Source of the DNA: Aliicoccus persicus_A
GTDB lineage: Bacteria; Bacillota; Bacilli; Staphylococcales; Salinicoccaceae
Length of the DNA stretch: 14,912 bases
Assembly: GCA_020741755.1 (NCBI GenBank)
Contig: DYYI01000077.1
Location: 1-14,912, forward strand
Direction: 5' to 3'
A program made the position numbers and the translations under genes. This document shows positions 14,780-14,912 of this stretch, one piece after another. Position 1 is the stretch's first letter. Every line of letters begins with the position of its first letter. The notes below the pieces were generated by a model. It saw only the letters and a list, made by a program, of their open reading frames with translations. It did no database searches and was not told where the DNA came from.

Positions 14780-14912
14780 CATAAATTTGTGAAGCCACAA
14801 CTTTATGGTAGGAGCTCTAATGTAAACTTGTGAAGCCACAACTTTATGATAGGACCTCTAGCGTAAACTTGTGAAGCCACAACTTTATGGTAGGAGCTCT
14901 AATGTAAACTTG
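14780..14912. repeat. Array 3: 41-bp tandem hairpin repeats, cut by the window edge
   Basis: Units start at 14780, 14821, 14862 and 14903, an exact 41-bp period; the last is truncated. The first unit pairs CATAAATTTGTG with CACAACTTTATG at 11 of 12 positions around an AAGC loop; later units change the first arm to TGTAAAC or CGTAAAC, keeping wobble pairs. About the first 28 bp of each unit are clearly homologous to array 2, while the 13-bp spacer differs. It begins 27 bp after the atl terminator. Confidence 0.93.

Overview
This window reads as chromosome from a low-to-moderate GC Gram-positive coccus of the Staphylococcaceae, plausibly a salt-tolerant relative such as Jeotgalicoccus, Salinicoccus or Nosocomiicoccus; that placement is inference. 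It rests on a complete Atl-type bifunctional autolysin (amidase, GW repeats, glucosaminidase), an LPXTG surface protein, strong AGGAGG-like ribosome sites, sigma-A promoters and a WalR-type box upstream of the autolysin. Several surface proteins carry long acidic low-complexity tracts, which fits a salt-adapted envelope.

Left half, minus strand, read right to left: a lipoprotein polysaccharide deacetylase of PdaC-like layout, a CAP-domain LPXTG protein with very long Asp-Ala repeats, the protein AMPylator SelO, and an M20 family amidohydrolase. The first two lie 36 bp apart and are probably co-transcribed; a strong terminator separates them from selO. Diverging from this group at about 6.6 kb, a plus-strand gene encodes an exported Pro-Glu-rich protein with a C-terminal membrane segment. 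The gap between the two also holds a possible frameshifted small membrane protein.

Right half: a minus-strand operon reads glycosyltransferase (WbuB-like GT4), short Wzz/CapA-like membrane protein, CapB/BY-kinase-like protein. The last has kept its fold signature but lost Walker A, Walker B, the EX2RX2R motif and the tyrosine tail, so it looks like a pseudokinase. Diverging from it is the 1434-residue autolysin gene, with ten 14-residue acidic repeats in place of an ordinary propeptide.

The most unusual structure is noncoding. Three intergenic arrays (left edge, about 7.53-7.74 kb, and the right edge) all have exactly 41-bp periods and sit past the 3' ends of genes. Arrays 2 and 3 are clearly homologous and share a 12-4-12 hairpin whose arms vary with pairing partly kept; array 1 has a different sequence but the same period and also forms hairpins. 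The window thus combines envelope-remodelling genes with an apparent family of 41-bp hairpin repeats.
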